From: CAJXNP01 sp050305935
GTDB lineage: Bacteria > Bacteroidota > Bacteroidia > Cytophagales > Cyclobacteriaceae
NCBI GenBank assembly: GCA_050305935.1
Contig: JBNLGG010000007.1
Span: forward strand, 1-64,000
Direction: 5' to 3'
DNA length: 64,000 nt
The position numbers were made by a program, and so were the translations under genes. Shown here piece by piece: positions 18,633-27,043 of the stretch (position 1 is the stretch's first letter; the number at the start of each line of letters is the position of its first letter). The notes below the pieces were generated by a model. The model did no database searches, was not told the origin of the DNA, and saw only the letters and a list, made by a program, of their open reading frames with translations.

Positions 18633-19682
18633 TTATTGGTAAAAAATCTTATTGAGATATTCCAGCATGACCTCCAATGCCGGAATTGCATCTTTTTCAA
18701 ATTCGATTCCCAAATATTCATTTGATCCCGAATCGAGGAAAGCATGCGGCCTGTCGGCATGTTCCCAATACTCGATATTGCTGTGACCTGCCTCTTTAAG
18801 CTTTGTCATAAACTCCTTGATGGAGGCAGGCGTCGTTAAATTGTCTTTTTCTCCCACAGTAAACAGCATCGGCGGCAATTTCTCTTCTGATGAGGGAATT
18901 AGATAAACAGGGGACACCGCCCTATAATATTCAGGATTATCCTCTACATTTATTTCGTTACCAAACAATCCCCTCGGCTGCGCCCCGGCAAAATTCCAAA
19001 ACATATTGCCAGGTTTTTCAAAGCCCCCTTTGGCACTTCCATACATATCAAATGCACCATAGCTGATGATCGCAGCCTGGACTTCCAAATCTCCATTTTT
19101 TGCCAGGCTCTCTGCCGTTTTTCCTTTTGGAATATAGCTGGGTTTGAATGTAAAATGCTTTCCATCAAAGCCTTTGGCACTTAAATTTTTGCCTGCAACC
19201 ACCACCATCGTTGCCAGATGTCCACCGGCGCTATCACCGGTAACAATGACTTTTTCCGGATCGCCTTTGTATTTTGAAATGTTCTCTTTCACCCAGGCTA
19301 CGGCCCCTAATACATCCTCCACTATCTGGTTCATTTTTACAGTGTTCTCCTGATCACATAATAACCGGTAGTTCACATTGCAAACCACATATTCACCATT
19401 CGATGAAAGGTATTCGGACCCTGACTTCATAATACTTTTATTGTTGATCAGCCAACCGCCGCCATGAAACATAATTATGACCGGATAGCTTTCCTTTCCT
19501 GTGTTTGGAGTATAAATGTCCATTGTCAGATTAAAACCATCGGGAGATGCCCACTTGACATCGGAAGCCAGGGTAAATTTTTCCTCTATAATTGACGGAG
19601 CCAATTGTCGTCCCGCAAATGCATCTAAATTGAGAATCAGTAAAAACGCGAAAAGAACGTTCTGTATAGATTTTTGTATCAT
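18633..19682 (-). CDS. Secreted alpha/beta hydrolase (esterase/lipase)
   Basis: 349 aa with a signal peptide (about 1-24, ending AFAG). Oxyanion motif HGGGW at 73-77, nucleophile Ser151 in GDSAGGHLATM, Asp in VGEKDNLTTP, and His in ADRPHAFLD. This is the hormone-sensitive-lipase/BD-FAE superfamily. It is the second such esterase within 3 kb, with a different nucleophile motif (GDSAG rather than GSSAG), so not a recent duplicate. Substrate unknown; the neighbourhood suggests acylated carbohydrates. Confidence 0.85.
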   Translation of the reverse strand: MIQKSIQNVLFAFLLILNLDAFAGRQLAPSIIEEKFTLASDVKWASPDGFNLTMDIYTPNTGKESYPVIIMFHGGGWLINNKSIMKSGSEYLSSNGEYVVCNVNYRLLCDQENTVKMNQIVEDVLGAVAWVKENISKYKGDPEKVIVTGDSAGGHLATMVVVAGKNLSAKGFDGKHFTFKPSYIPKGKTAESLAKNGDLEVQAAIISYGAFDMYGSAKGGFEKPGNMFWNFAGAQPRGLFGNEINVEDNPEYYRAVSPVYLIPSSEEKLPPMLFTVGEKDNLTTPASIKEFMTKLKEAGHSNIEYWEHADRPHAFLDSGSNEYLGIEFEKDAIPALEVMLEYLNKIFYQ

Positions 19683-20146
19683 ATCAGTAAAATTTTCATT
19701 GTCTCATATTGTGACAATTGTAATTGTTTTTTAATCCAATTCCTACTTTCCTTCCTTTGTGGCCTTCGCGTGAGTTTTTCTTGGCGATCTTTGCGTGGAA
19801 ATTTTGCTTCTACGAGTACTTAATCCTCTTCAAAAAGCTTTCGTTCTCGACGCCTCGAATGCTAAGGGCTTCTATTTTACCCGGATGTATTTTTCTACGA
19901 TGATTCGGTTTCGGTGGTATTGCCATTTTCATAGTTTGTTCCCCGGATTAACTACAGTTCCCTAGGATTGGAAGGAAACATGCTTCTTCGATTCATCTTT
20001 CGTTGTGCAACTTGTAATATGGAAAGCAAAAAAAGTCTTGCTACTGGTAAGGATTTATTAAAAACCATTACGATATCGTGGTGGATATTAGACGGAATTA
20101 AATCCTAATCTATTATGTTGCGCAAAAAATAAACCGATTAATCCCA
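19683..20146. other. Long spacer with a degenerate TTTGCG-type repeat
   Basis: 464 bp between divergent genes. At 19752-19801 there is a degenerate C/T/G-rich repeat with recurring CTTTGTGG, CTTCGCG, CTTGGCG and CTTTGCG units, the kind of short dispersed repeat seen in many genomes. Next to it a 40-codon minus-strand open frame (19810-19932) is described separately. The remainder (19933-20146) shows nothing I can support beyond AT-rich promoter-like sequence. Confidence 0.5.
19810..19932 (-). CDS. Possible 40-aa basic peptide (doubtful)
   Basis: An ATG at 19932 opens 40 codons to a TAG at 19810-19812. The product would start MKMAIPPKPNHRRKIHPGKI, is rich in Lys and Arg, and shows no signal peptide or known domain. 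It lies next to the degenerate repeat, so it may be part of a repeat element or a decayed gene end rather than a real gene. Confidence 0.2.
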   Translation of the reverse strand: MKMAIPPKPNHRRKIHPGKIEALSIRGVENESFLKRIKYS

Positions 20147-20752
20147 ATGCAATCTACTCCTTCCATTAGCAGAATTCTAATTTTCCTTTTCATGATTGGA
20201 ATTCCATTTGCTACCATGGCACAATCCAAGCCAGGTGGTGCGCAGCTTCCATATTATCAAATTCCGGAATACCCGGAGGAATACTCAGCGACTACCGTTG
20301 CAGCCAGAATGATCGATGGACTGGGATTCAGGTACTATTGGGCTACAGAAGGATTGATTGACCAAGATCTTCAGTATAAACCAAGTGAAGAAGCGCGAAC
20401 TATCAGACAGACACTTGAGCATATATTCGGGCTTTCCAATGTTATTAAAAATGCAACAATCAATAAAGCCAATGAAGGTTTGGAAATAAGTGAATGGAGT
20501 TTCGATGAACTAAGAAAACGTACTCTGGAAAACATAGCCTTTGCCAGCCAAACAATGAAGGATATAAATCCTGAAAACATTGACGAACTGCATTTGATCT
20601 TTTCCACGAACGAATTTCCGTTTTGGAACCTGCTAAATGGTCCCTTGGCAGATGCCATTTACCATGTAGGCCAGGTGGTTTCGTTCAGGCGCGCCAGCGG
20701 TAATCCGATTAGCAACAAACCAAGAATGTTAACAGGAAAAGCTATGGAATAA
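20147..20752 (+). CDS. Exported DinB-like protein
   Basis: 201 aa. Signal peptide about 1-25 (LIFLFMIGIPFATMA then QSK). The mature protein shows the DinB four-helix layout: LEHIFGLSNVIKN with a metal-type His, and DAIYHVGQVVSFRRASG near the C-terminus, resembling the last His-containing helix of DinB proteins. DinB members can be metal-dependent thiol transferases, but the function here is unknown. Convergent with the GH42 gene, 14 bp apart. Confidence 0.7.
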   Translation: MQSTPSISRILIFLFMIGIPFATMAQSKPGGAQLPYYQIPEYPEEYSATTVAARMIDGLGFRYYWATEGLIDQDLQYKPSEEARTIRQTLEHIFGLSNVIKNATINKANEGLEISEWSFDELRKRTLENIAFASQTMKDINPENIDELHLIFSTNEFPFWNLLNGPLADAIYHVGQVVSFRRASGNPISNKPRMLTGKAME

Positions 20753-20766
20753 ATCAATTAGGATTT

Positions 20767-22854
20767 TTACTCCTTCCATACAACAACTCCGGCGGGCGCA
20801 AGCGTCTTTTCTCCGATAATTATTTTCGCTTTTGCCGGAATGTCAATTGTCCGATCTTTGGAGGTGTAATTAACAGCTATCCAAAACCCGTCCCTCCAAT
20901 ATACATAGACTCCTGTCGGGTAATTTTCTACTGGAACCTTGGCATTTGAAAATACGCTTTCCAATGCTGCCCTTTCCAGATCGCCATTATCGCTATCAAC
21001 CGCTATGTAGGTAATGGTGCCCTTGCCCAATTTTCTTGAAATCACCGCTGGTTTTGGAGCATAAAATTGATCAGTCAATTCAGCCCAGGTTTCCACATCT
21101 TTGTTGTTAATAGTCAATATGTCTGCCCAGTTGTTCCAGGAAAAAACCTGCTGCCCCATTTTAATCGTACCATTCGCATTTTCCAAAAGTTGATCATAAT
21201 TCTCTACGTCCGCGCCAATCAAATCATGTATCGGTAATCCGAATTTCCCTTCCCAAAAATGGCCGTCCCTTGTCTTGGTGCCCGTGCGACAGGTAATGAC
21301 CAGGTGGCCGCCCTGACTGGCATACTCTTTCCACTTTTCTACCAATTCTTCGTCCACCTGCTGGTAAGCCGGGACAAGTAAAAATGGATATTTAGTGAAA
21401 TCGTCTTGCTCAGAAACCATATCTACTGGTGCGCCAAATGTCTTTAAAATTCCATGGTATTTTTTTACATGACCCATTAAATCCCATTGGGAGGATTGTG
21501 GTTGACGACCATGGTCCCACCAGTTTTCATGGCTCCACAGAATGGCCGTTTTCCTTGCTGTTAATTCGGATGGATAGCCAGGGTCTTGTTTGTATTCCTT
21601 TCTCAGTCTGCCTATTTCATCAATGAACCGCATGTAATCCTTACCGCCCTGCGATGGGGTAACCCCATCCGTAGTAATCATCCCGTTGTGGTATTGCTCC
21701 ACTCCATAAAGAGGCTGACGAAAACGGTAGGAACTTGCCAATGAACTACCGGCTGCATAATTATGCCACAGCCACATTCGCACGGCTCCCGGAAGTAACA
21801 TTGAATTGATCCTCCCCCAATTTACCTGGCCTGGCTGAATTTCCAGCACACCGGTCACCCCGTCGATTGGTCTGAAATAATCGTTTCCAAAAGCAATGGC
21901 CTGGTAGTCTCCCATGCGAAATCCCAAGTCCCCCAGGTTGCGGTTACCATAATTGAGGTAGCAGGTAAAGCTCTGAAAATCTAATTTATCCGATCGCCTG
22001 GGGTCAGCGCTATGGGTCAAATTGACATAATTTGTAGTAATGAATTGCTTGGGGGAAATATATTTCCTCAAGATGTCTGCCTGTATATTGAGGAAGTCAG
22101 CCTGGACGTCAGCGTTAAATCTTCTGAAATCCAGCAGCGCATGTTGATTAAATCCCCACCAATCAATGGAAGATGCATTTGGAATTTTTATTTCATCAAA
22201 TGATGAATAAGTAATGCTCCAGAAAGCAGTGCCCCAGGCTTTGTTAAGCTCTTCAATGGTTTTATATTTTTCCTTTACCCAAACCGTAAATGCTTTTTGA
22301 GCTGACTGGCTGTAATCCTCTTTGGCGCCAGGTTCATTATCCAATTGCCAGCCCCACACATGGGGATTTTGGCCGTATCTTTTGGCCATTTCTGTGACAA
22401 TGTTTTTTGAAAGTCGCTGAAAATCCGGGTTGGAAGTGGACTGGTTTTGACGGGATCCATGCTCCTTCCGCATGTATTTGGAATCCAACAAATAGGTCTC
22501 CGGATATTTTAATCCCATCCAGACTGGGGTGGTAGCCGTAGGCGTGCACAACATGACTTTTAAACCATGTTTACCGGCAAGATCAATCGCTTTGTCCAGC
22601 CATTCAAAATCGTATGTCCCTTCTTCCGGTTCCAAAAAAGCCCAGGCAAATTCCGCCATGTGAACATATTCAAAACCCATTTCTGCCATCTTCTTAAAAT
22701 CCCTTTCCCATTGGGATTCGTCCCAGTGCTCCGGATAATAAAATGTACCCACGTTGATCAGGTCTCCCTCCCTGAAAAAACGCTCCGGGTTTTGCGCAAA
22801 AGAAAAGAATACACACAACAGGCAGAGAAAAAGAAAAAAGGACAGTCGTTTCAT
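20767..22854 (-). CDS. Secreted beta-galactosidase, glycoside hydrolase family 42
   Basis: 695 aa with a signal peptide (about 1-20, ending FSFA). The (beta/alpha)8 domain spans about 30-400 with acid/base Glu174 in WQLDNEPG and nucleophile Glu338 in GVLEIQPGQVNWG; the trimerisation domain (about 410-610) and a small C-terminal beta domain follow. GH42 enzymes cleave terminal beta-galactosides. Export suggests periplasmic or surface action on galactan oligomers. No SusC/SusD pair is nearby. ATG start at 22854. Confidence 0.92.
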   Translation of the reverse strand: MKRLSFFLFLCLLCVFFSFAQNPERFFREGDLINVGTFYYPEHWDESQWERDFKKMAEMGFEYVHMAEFAWAFLEPEEGTYDFEWLDKAIDLAGKHGLKVMLCTPTATTPVWMGLKYPETYLLDSKYMRKEHGSRQNQSTSNPDFQRLSKNIVTEMAKRYGQNPHVWGWQLDNEPGAKEDYSQSAQKAFTVWVKEKYKTIEELNKAWGTAFWSITYSSFDEIKIPNASSIDWWGFNQHALLDFRRFNADVQADFLNIQADILRKYISPKQFITTNYVNLTHSADPRRSDKLDFQSFTCYLNYGNRNLGDLGFRMGDYQAIAFGNDYFRPIDGVTGVLEIQPGQVNWGRINSMLLPGAVRMWLWHNYAAGSSLASSYRFRQPLYGVEQYHNGMITTDGVTPSQGGKDYMRFIDEIGRLRKEYKQDPGYPSELTARKTAILWSHENWWDHGRQPQSSQWDLMGHVKKYHGILKTFGAPVDMVSEQDDFTKYPFLLVPAYQQVDEELVEKWKEYASQGGHLVITCRTGTKTRDGHFWEGKFGLPIHDLIGADVENYDQLLENANGTIKMGQQVFSWNNWADILTINNKDVETWAELTDQFYAPKPAVISRKLGKGTITYIAVDSDNGDLERAALESVFSNAKVPVENYPTGVYVYWRDGFWIAVNYTSKDRTIDIPAKAKIIIGEKTLAPAGVVVWKE

Positions 22855-22942
22855 AGCTCAGATTTTTGTTGGCTCAAAATTATCAATTAATTAAAAACAG
22901 GACTTTCAAAATGTGTCCAGAATGTGGCAAAAATGTTTCAAG

Positions 22943-23383
22943 TCAATGAAACAGCGTTTTTGTTCTGACGAAGTTTTTCCGAATAAGAATGATCAGCAAG
23001 ACTACAAGGAACAAATCCTGAAGTATAAACACCCAAGACTCCGGTGACTTCCCGTCCACCAGTATCAGCATACATATTGAAAACACATTTCGGATGATCA
23101 ATACAAATTCTATTATGAGCGTAGCAATTCTAAAATACAGTGCTTTGCTAAAAGATCCTTTTGTAATCTCAAACCTTAATTCAATCATATAGAAAATGAT
23201 CAAAAGGGCATTCATTAAAAGGAAAATGAAGGAAATGCTTTTCGACATGTGAAAGGCGCCGGTGATGAGATCAAAGAAATAATTAATCATCCCGATCAAA
23301 AGGAAGATGGATAGAGCAATCCTTGCCAAGGGAACCCTAAAACTCGATATATCAATTGGCCTCGGCTCTTCCTTATCGGCCAT
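22943..23383 (-). CDS. Uncharacterised four-helix membrane protein
   Basis: 146 aa with a short acidic cytoplasmic N-terminus (MADKEEPRPIDISSF) and four hydrophobic segments at about 20-40, 48-67, 85-108 and 117-136. No domain recognised. Its ATG lies 11 nt inside the 3' end of rpiB, so it is the second gene of an rpiB transcript. No functional link is obvious. Confidence 0.7.
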   Translation of the reverse strand: MADKEEPRPIDISSFRVPLARIALSIFLLIGMINYFFDLITGAFHMSKSISFIFLLMNALLIIFYMIELRFEITKGSFSKALYFRIATLIIEFVLIIRNVFSICMLILVDGKSPESWVFILQDLFLVVLLIILIRKNFVRTKTLFH

Positions 23384-23819
23384 CTTCGTACTTCGTAAGT
23401 TTATCGATTCTTTTCTGATGCCGACCCCCCTCGAAGACAGCGTTCAGCCAATGCTCCACAATACTGACACCCATTTCATCGCTGACCATGCGTCCTCCCA
23501 ACGCAATCATATTTGCATTATTATGTTCCCTGGTCAACCCGGCCGATTTTTCATCCCAACACACACCACAACGAATGCCTTTTACCTTATTGGCAGCGAT
23601 AGCCTCCCCATTGCCACTTCCTCCAAAAACGATCCCCAGATCATTCTTTCCATTGGCGACGCTTTCAGCCGCAGGGATAACGAAATCGGGGTAATCACAT
23701 GGCTCTTCGCTGTACGTTCCAAAGTCTTCCACCTGGATTTCCCTTTTTATCAAGTGTTTTTTTATTACTTCCTTCAATTGGAATCCAGCGTGGTCAGACC
23801 CAAGGGCAATTTTTAACAT
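23373..23819 (-). CDS. rpiB: Ribose-5-phosphate isomerase B (Glu-type active site)
   Basis: 148 aa, full length; interconverts ribose 5-phosphate and ribulose 5-phosphate in the pentose phosphate pathway. GSDHAGF at 7-13 and HNNANMIALGGR are family motifs. The active-site loop reads FGGSGNGEAIAANK: the enterobacterial catalytic Cys position is replaced, and Glu72 matches the actinobacterial type, in which Glu is the base. Allose-phosphate-type activity is an alternative in this superfamily. First gene of the operon. Confidence 0.9.
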   Translation of the reverse strand: MLKIALGSDHAGFQLKEVIKKHLIKREIQVEDFGTYSEEPCDYPDFVIPAAESVANGKNDLGIVFGGSGNGEAIAANKVKGIRCGVCWDEKSAGLTREHNNANMIALGGRMVSDEMGVSIVEHWLNAVFEGGRHQKRIDKLTKYEDGR

Positions 23820-23981
23820 GGATTAAATTTTTGACTGCCAATTTAGTCAAGAGAAGGAAGAATAGAAGAGATATTTGAAGTAAAATTGGGCAGTGATTCG
23901 CCAGACAATTTAACCAGGAAGATGGCTATTCATCTGTGGGCGGAAACACTTGCGTGATGATCACAAAAAATAAATCTTATT

Positions 23982-24047
23982 ATTCGTGCCACCACTATTT
24001 GCTTTGAGTTCTTCTTTAAATGAAATGACATGCGTGGTGGCACGAAT
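23982..24047. repeat. Inverted-repeat element, copy 1 (14-bp arms)
   Basis: Perfect 14-bp arms, ATTCGTGCCACCAC (23982-23995) and its complement (24034-24047), enclose 38 bp. It lies 27 bp after the stop of the di-haem peroxidase gene and upstream of rpiB. A second element at 41017-41089 has the same arm sequence except two transitions, each matched on the opposite arm. Whether it is a mobile REP/MITE-like element or a shared terminator cannot be settled here. Confidence 0.7.
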
Positions 24048-24074
24048 TAGCTCTAAACTTAACAAATCATTAGA

Positions 24075-25304
24075 CTAACGGGCTACTGACCATTCACCAA
24101 GTTCGGCTGGAGGCCCGTATGCCGGATCCTTGACGTATTCTTCATCCGTCAGGCTCAATAAAAAGGCCTTCAAATCGGCTTTTTCTTCCTGAGATAATTG
24201 AACACCACCTCTGTTCACATTTTTCATCAGCGGATGAACGGATTCTGAGTAAACCAGACCCTCCGAATAAAAATCGATCACTTCATCCAGTGTTTTAAAT
24301 CTTCCATCATGCATATAAGGAGCATGGTGCTCCACATTGATCAGCGAAGGCGCACGATAGGCCCCTACATCCATCAGATCACCGGTAATAGCAAAGCGAT
24401 CCCGGTCATCTGTGAAAACCGTGTCTTTTCCATTATTGAAATATAAGTTGTTAGTTAGCAAGGCTGTTCCACCATGACAGTGAAAACAATCTGCCTCCTC
24501 TGAAAAGAAAAGATCATGCCCACGTTGCTCAGACGGTGACAGCTCAGCTTCGTGGCGGAGCCATTTATGAAACCTGGAATCATAGCTAATGATGGACCTG
24601 GCAAACTGCGATATCGACTTGGCGATTCTTGCTGCTGTAACCTCTTCCGTCCCAAATGCCTTTTTGAATTTTTCGGCGTACATCGGATCAGATGAAATCA
24701 AATCTACTGTTTTCTGAATAGTGCCATCTATTTCGTGCGGCGCTACGATTGTCATGTACACGAATGCTTCCAGGTTCTTAAAATTTAAACTTTCCACGCC
24801 CGAAAAATCATATCCCGGAATACCTGTCATGGTATTGCTTTCTTCCAAAAACCCGTTCCAGCTATATCCCACGCTGTTAAATGCCAAGTTAACTGTGGCA
24901 AGCATAACATGTGGTGTGGGCTTGCCATTTGGGAATCCTTTGGTTGGAATCCCTCTTGGGTGACCGTCAGGAAATCCGGGCTGATTCAAGCCAATTTCAA
25001 AACCATTTTGTTGGATATGACACGAGCCGCAACTCATTAACGAATCAGCGTGCGCCCTTCCTGACATCCTGCCATCGTAAAAAAGATAACGACCCAATTC
25101 AATACCTTCCAGCGTCATCGGATTATCTTCCGGAATATTAAGGTTCGTTGGAAAATATTTTAATTCAGGAAATTCAAAGGGGGTCGGTGAAAATAAAGGA
25201 GGATTCTTTCCCTCATCCTTACACGCCAATAAAAGGTAGGCACCTATCAAAAGATAAGTCCAAACCATTAAATGTTTAGTTGAACTATTCCAATTACAAG
25301 CCAT
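24075..25304 (-). CDS. Di-haem cytochrome c peroxidase/MauG-family protein, MbnH-like
   Basis: 409 aa lipoprotein (LLLACKD, C28). Two c-type haem sites: C92-G-S-C95-H96 and C273-F-H-C276-H277. The C-terminal HAPYMHDGRFKTLDEVIDFY is the family signature. The ATG at 25304 lies 11 nt inside the upstream MbnP-like gene; an ATG at 25268 would also leave a complete lipoprotein signal. Directly following an MbnP gene, it is likely MbnH: in Methylosinus the MbnH di-haem enzyme oxidises a tryptophan of MbnP to kynurenine. Function here is by that analogy. Confidence 0.85.
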   Translation of the reverse strand: MACNWNSSTKHLMVWTYLLIGAYLLLACKDEGKNPPLFSPTPFEFPELKYFPTNLNIPEDNPMTLEGIELGRYLFYDGRMSGRAHADSLMSCGSCHIQQNGFEIGLNQPGFPDGHPRGIPTKGFPNGKPTPHVMLATVNLAFNSVGYSWNGFLEESNTMTGIPGYDFSGVESLNFKNLEAFVYMTIVAPHEIDGTIQKTVDLISSDPMYAEKFKKAFGTEEVTAARIAKSISQFARSIISYDSRFHKWLRHEAELSPSEQRGHDLFFSEEADCFHCHGGTALLTNNLYFNNGKDTVFTDDRDRFAITGDLMDVGAYRAPSLINVEHHAPYMHDGRFKTLDEVIDFYSEGLVYSESVHPLMKNVNRGGVQLSQEEKADLKAFLLSLTDEEYVKDPAYGPPAELGEWSVAR

Positions 25305-26112
25305 TTGACCCCTCCCCTTTAGCAGAAATCCTCACTGTGAAAACATCTTTTCCGTTTTCGCAAATCATTCTCATGGCTTCCTGGTTTTTCATAATTTTTC
25401 CACCAAAGACATTGTGATCGTAGGCATGAGGATTTTGGAACCAATCTTCGACATTCATCACAATATTTATGTGTTGAGTACCCCCGGGAACCATTGTAAA
25501 TGCAGAACCTGGCAGCTCTTGTTCAAACCAATTTTGAATAAAAGCAGTTACGTTCCCTTCATTGTCATATTCCTGCCCAACTCCAATATGAAAATTGAAA
25601 GGTGTCCTTTCCTGACTAGTATTGATCCAAAATCCATTCAGTTTCATGTAGTGGTAGCCGCCATTGTCACCGCCGAGATTATAAGGCCACTGCATGTCGC
25701 TTTCCGGTGAGTTAGGAAAAAAGTAAGGGATATTTTTTTCTCCTTTTATGCCAAAAGTAATTTTGATGGATTTATAATTCCCTGGTTCAATTTCATCAGG
25801 CAACTCCCAGGTTTGGGTTTCGGAAATATCAGTATCTACGTAATGGGCAAAACCACCCTCATCTAACAAAAACTCTTCATTTTGATCATTGATCAGCGTG
25901 ATATCACTGATAAACCACTGAATTTCGCTTACCTCGTATATATTTCCCGCAGCATTTGTATAGGCCAGATCATCAAATATGATTTCCTTGTCGTCAATGA
26001 GATGTGAGAATTGCAGCGTCAGCTTTCCGGGACCATCAGGAGATTCATTATTGCGGCAGCTAATAGCCAGAGTCCCAGCTAAAATCAAAAAACTTATTAC
26101 CAATTTTCCCAT
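25294..26112 (-). CDS. MbnP-family copper-binding-type lipoprotein
   Basis: 272 aa. Lipobox LAISC (C19). Sequence pattern fits MbnP: LQFSHLIDDKEI near the N-terminus, VSEIQWFISDI, GGYHYMKLNGFWIN in the middle, FNFHIGVG, and VEDWFQNPHAYDH near the end. Possible metal ligands are His in FAHYVD, YHYM, FNFHIG and the NPHAYDH segment; six Trp are candidates for oxidation by the coupled di-haem enzyme. Periplasmic or outer-membrane attached. First gene of the pair, with no copper exporter or TonB receptor next to it. Confidence 0.8.
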   Translation of the reverse strand: MGKLVISFLILAGTLAISCRNNESPDGPGKLTLQFSHLIDDKEIIFDDLAYTNAAGNIYEVSEIQWFISDITLINDQNEEFLLDEGGFAHYVDTDISETQTWELPDEIEPGNYKSIKITFGIKGEKNIPYFFPNSPESDMQWPYNLGGDNGGYHYMKLNGFWINTSQERTPFNFHIGVGQEYDNEGNVTAFIQNWFEQELPGSAFTMVPGGTQHINIVMNVEDWFQNPHAYDHNVFGGKIMKNQEAMRMICENGKDVFTVRISAKGEGSNGL

Positions 26113-26221
26113 CCGACAGTTTGTTACTTCTACGAAAGTAATTTATATAATTGGTAATAAGTTCCAGAAGGTGCTTATAATTAATTCTTTGTCGACTTCT
26201 CATTTTTGTCCATTGCTGCGT

Positions 26222-26262
26222 ACCTGCCTGCCAAGTATTGGCCTTCATTCCAATAGGCAGGT
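26222..26262. repeat. Nested hairpin in the spacer between the MbnP gene and a barrel gene
   Basis: Arms ACCTGCCT (26222-26229) and AGGCAGGT (26255-26262) enclose a second small stem (ATTGG/CCAAT). Just downstream, AGGCAGGT followed by TCTCAACA (26255-26270) is echoed by GGCGGGTACTCAACA near 26320-26334, a diverged direct copy. Together this looks like a small dispersed repeat rather than a gene. Confidence 0.5.
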
Positions 26263-26356
26263 TCTCAACAGCAATTCCTGATAGTATTCCTTTTGATGGA
26301 AACCTGTCCGCAGCAGGCGGGTACTCAACAAGGAGTTTTATTAGCTCGGCAAAGTA

Positions 26357-26842
26357 TTAGTTAATGGCATATAGCACACCAAAGGTCAGAACACCCTGGT
26401 CGTAGTCACCTAAAACGTATTTTAACTCAAACAAACCAGCGACTTTACTTGAAAAGAAATATTCTAAACCTCCCCCCAGGTTCAGGCCCAGTTCTGTGTT
26501 CGAATTTGTCGTATCAGTTGGTTTATATTTTACAGCTGCCCTTGAAAAATTCAGACCAAACAAGGGATAAACATGTGCTTCCGAGCTAAGACCATGTATG
26601 TAGTGGGCATCGATGTTTATTCCGGTATTGGATGACTTATAATTGACGCCATTATTAGGAAAAAAGAAATTGAAGTTTGGTACAATCGCCCACTTCGGTG
26701 TCACCCGTATATCACCTCTTATATCAATACCCCCTTTGTCAACATCTGTGCCGTACACCAGGCCACCTCCTATCAAAAAATTTTGTGAATAGACTGCTGT
26801 TCCGATCAGGAATAAAATAGAGAATACCGCTACTTTTTTCAT
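26357..26842 (-). CDS. Small outer-membrane beta-barrel protein
   Basis: 161 aa with a signal peptide (about 1-19, ending VYSQ). The mature protein alternates hydrophobic and polar residues (FLIGGGLVYGTDVDKGGIDIRGDIRV, FGVLYAIN at the end), fitting an eight-stranded barrel. No specific family assigned. Monocistronic; divergent from another barrel gene across a 201-bp spacer. Confidence 0.8.
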   Translation of the reverse strand: MKKVAVFSILFLIGTAVYSQNFLIGGGLVYGTDVDKGGIDIRGDIRVTPKWAIVPNFNFFFPNNGVNYKSSNTGINIDAHYIHGLSSEAHVYPLFGLNFSRAAVKYKPTDTTNSNTELGLNLGGGLEYFFSSKVAGLFELKYVLGDYDQGVLTFGVLYAIN

Positions 26843-26950
26843 CTTTTTTGCATTTAGTTTGTTGCTTAAATTAGTCGATTCAAATATATCATTGATTGAC
26901 TAAAATTCAGATGTAATTATTGCTCATTTCATACAACGGTTGTTGAATAA

Positions 26951-26985
26951 TATTTAAATATTATTTAAATATTATTTTACCTTTG
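26951..26985 (+). promoter_or_regulatory. Candidate promoter with an 11-bp tandem repeat as spacer
   Basis: TACCTTTG at 26978-26985 fits the Bacteroidota -7 consensus TAnnTTTG and lies 58 bp before the ATG at 27044. Just upstream, the 11-mer TATTTAAATAT occurs twice (26951-26961, 26962-26972), so copy number would alter promoter spacing. No TTG was found at the usual -33 distance, which weakens the call. Confidence 0.4.
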
Positions 26986-27043
26986 GGTATGTCAATGAGG
27001 GCATTTAATTAATCTACTTATCGTAAAACCAAATTGTCAATAC

